From Leptospira sp. (lineage in GTDB: Bacteria; Spirochaetota; Leptospiria; Leptospirales; Leptospiraceae): 64,000 bases of DNA. The notes under the pieces are model-generated. The model saw nothing but the letters and a program-made list of their open reading frames with translations. It was not told the DNA's origin and made no database searches. The DNA lies in the NCBI GenBank assembly GCA_002786225.1, contig PEQN01000001.1, positions 62,001-126,000 on the forward strand, given 5' to 3'. The translations under genes were made by a program, and so were the position numbers. Shown here in pieces: positions 63,908 through 64,000 of the stretch (position 1 is the stretch's first letter; each line of letters begins with the position of its first letter).

Positions 63908-64000
63908 ATGAAAAGATACCTAACAATTTTACTATTCCTTTTTTCTTTAGTTGGTCTTGCACATTGTTCTGATAAAAGCAAGCCTGGTTACTTTTTCAAA
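63908..64000 (+). CDS. Putative lipoprotein, cut by window end
   Basis: Only 31 codons are in the window. They form a lipoprotein signal (YLTILLFLFSLVGLAHC, lipidated Cys20) followed by SDKSKPGYFFK. GAAAGATG puts a fair ribosome site just before the ATG. Nothing can be said about function. Confidence 0.6.
   Translation, partial: MKRYLTILLFLFSLVGLAHCSDKSKPGYFFK

Overview
The window looks like chromosome from a spirochaete of the Leptospira group. The DNA is AT-rich. It holds many predicted lipoproteins with loose spirochaete-type lipoboxes, several outer-membrane beta-barrels, and an abundance of GAF, PP2C (SpoIIE-type), STAS, GGDEF and class III cyclase signalling proteins. Separate trpE and trpG genes and a lipase with its own foldase also fit. 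The genus is inferred from gene style, not from an rRNA gene. I see no tRNA, rRNA, CRISPR array, prophage or intact insertion sequence.

Layout. 1-2.2 kb: the end of a crotonase gene and a GAF-adenylate cyclase. 2.2-5.5 kb: a three-gene cassette flanked by a 58-bp perfect direct repeat made from the cyclase tail and its downstream DNA. It encodes a subtilisin/kexin-like lipoprotein without a prodomain, a separate secreted prodomain-like protein, and a divergent Kunitz-type inhibitor lipoprotein. 5.5-7.1 kb: a PaiB-like flavoprotein and a decayed stretch with a foreign-looking, GC-richer island. 7.1-15 kb: outer-membrane proteins, a long acyl-CoA dehydrogenase, a GAF-PAS-PP2C phosphatase, and a (TAAG)6 repeat near a porin gene. 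15-17.3 kb: lipase and lipase foldase, separated by a strong hairpin. 17.3-24.6 kb: metG and a 1742-residue kinase-ATPase-GAF-phosphatase. 24.6-28.3 kb: a two-gene carotenoid-type operon (FAD desaturase-like protein and carotenoid oxygenase). 28.3-33.5 kb: a TPM-domain protein, a glutamate-synthase-like FMN protein, a lipoprotein, an LpxL-like acyltransferase and an SDR. 33.6-38.8 kb: a leftward operon prfB, degenerate sigma-54-activator-like regulator, OmpA-domain protein, yebC, ruvC. 38.9-44.5 kb: a rightward operon acyl-CoA dehydrogenase, trpE, trpG, ABC exporter, response regulator, in which every junction is a 4-nt NTGA overlap. 44.5-54.6 kb: accessory genes with AraC, TetR and MarR regulators and clear palindromic operator candidates, plus a metzincin-motif lipoprotein. 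54.7-64 kb: a HEAT-repeat lipoprotein, hflX, a STAS protein, hom, an ACT protein, an SUMF1-fold protein, a diguanylate cyclase and a lipoprotein cut off by the window edge.

Most notable. (1) The split subtilase and Kunitz cassette: the catalytic protein begins where a mature subtilase would begin, and the adjacent translationally coupled gene supplies what looks like the missing prodomain. (2) Two housekeeping genes appear to start at non-standard codons: trpE at CTG and hflX at ATC. Each has a Shine-Dalgarno sequence nine bases upstream and conserved N-terminal sequence that the first ATG/GTG/TTG would discard. (3) An activator-like AAA+ regulator has lost both the GAFTGA loop and the Walker B glutamate.

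All calls come from reading the sequence and from knowledge of protein families. No database search was run.
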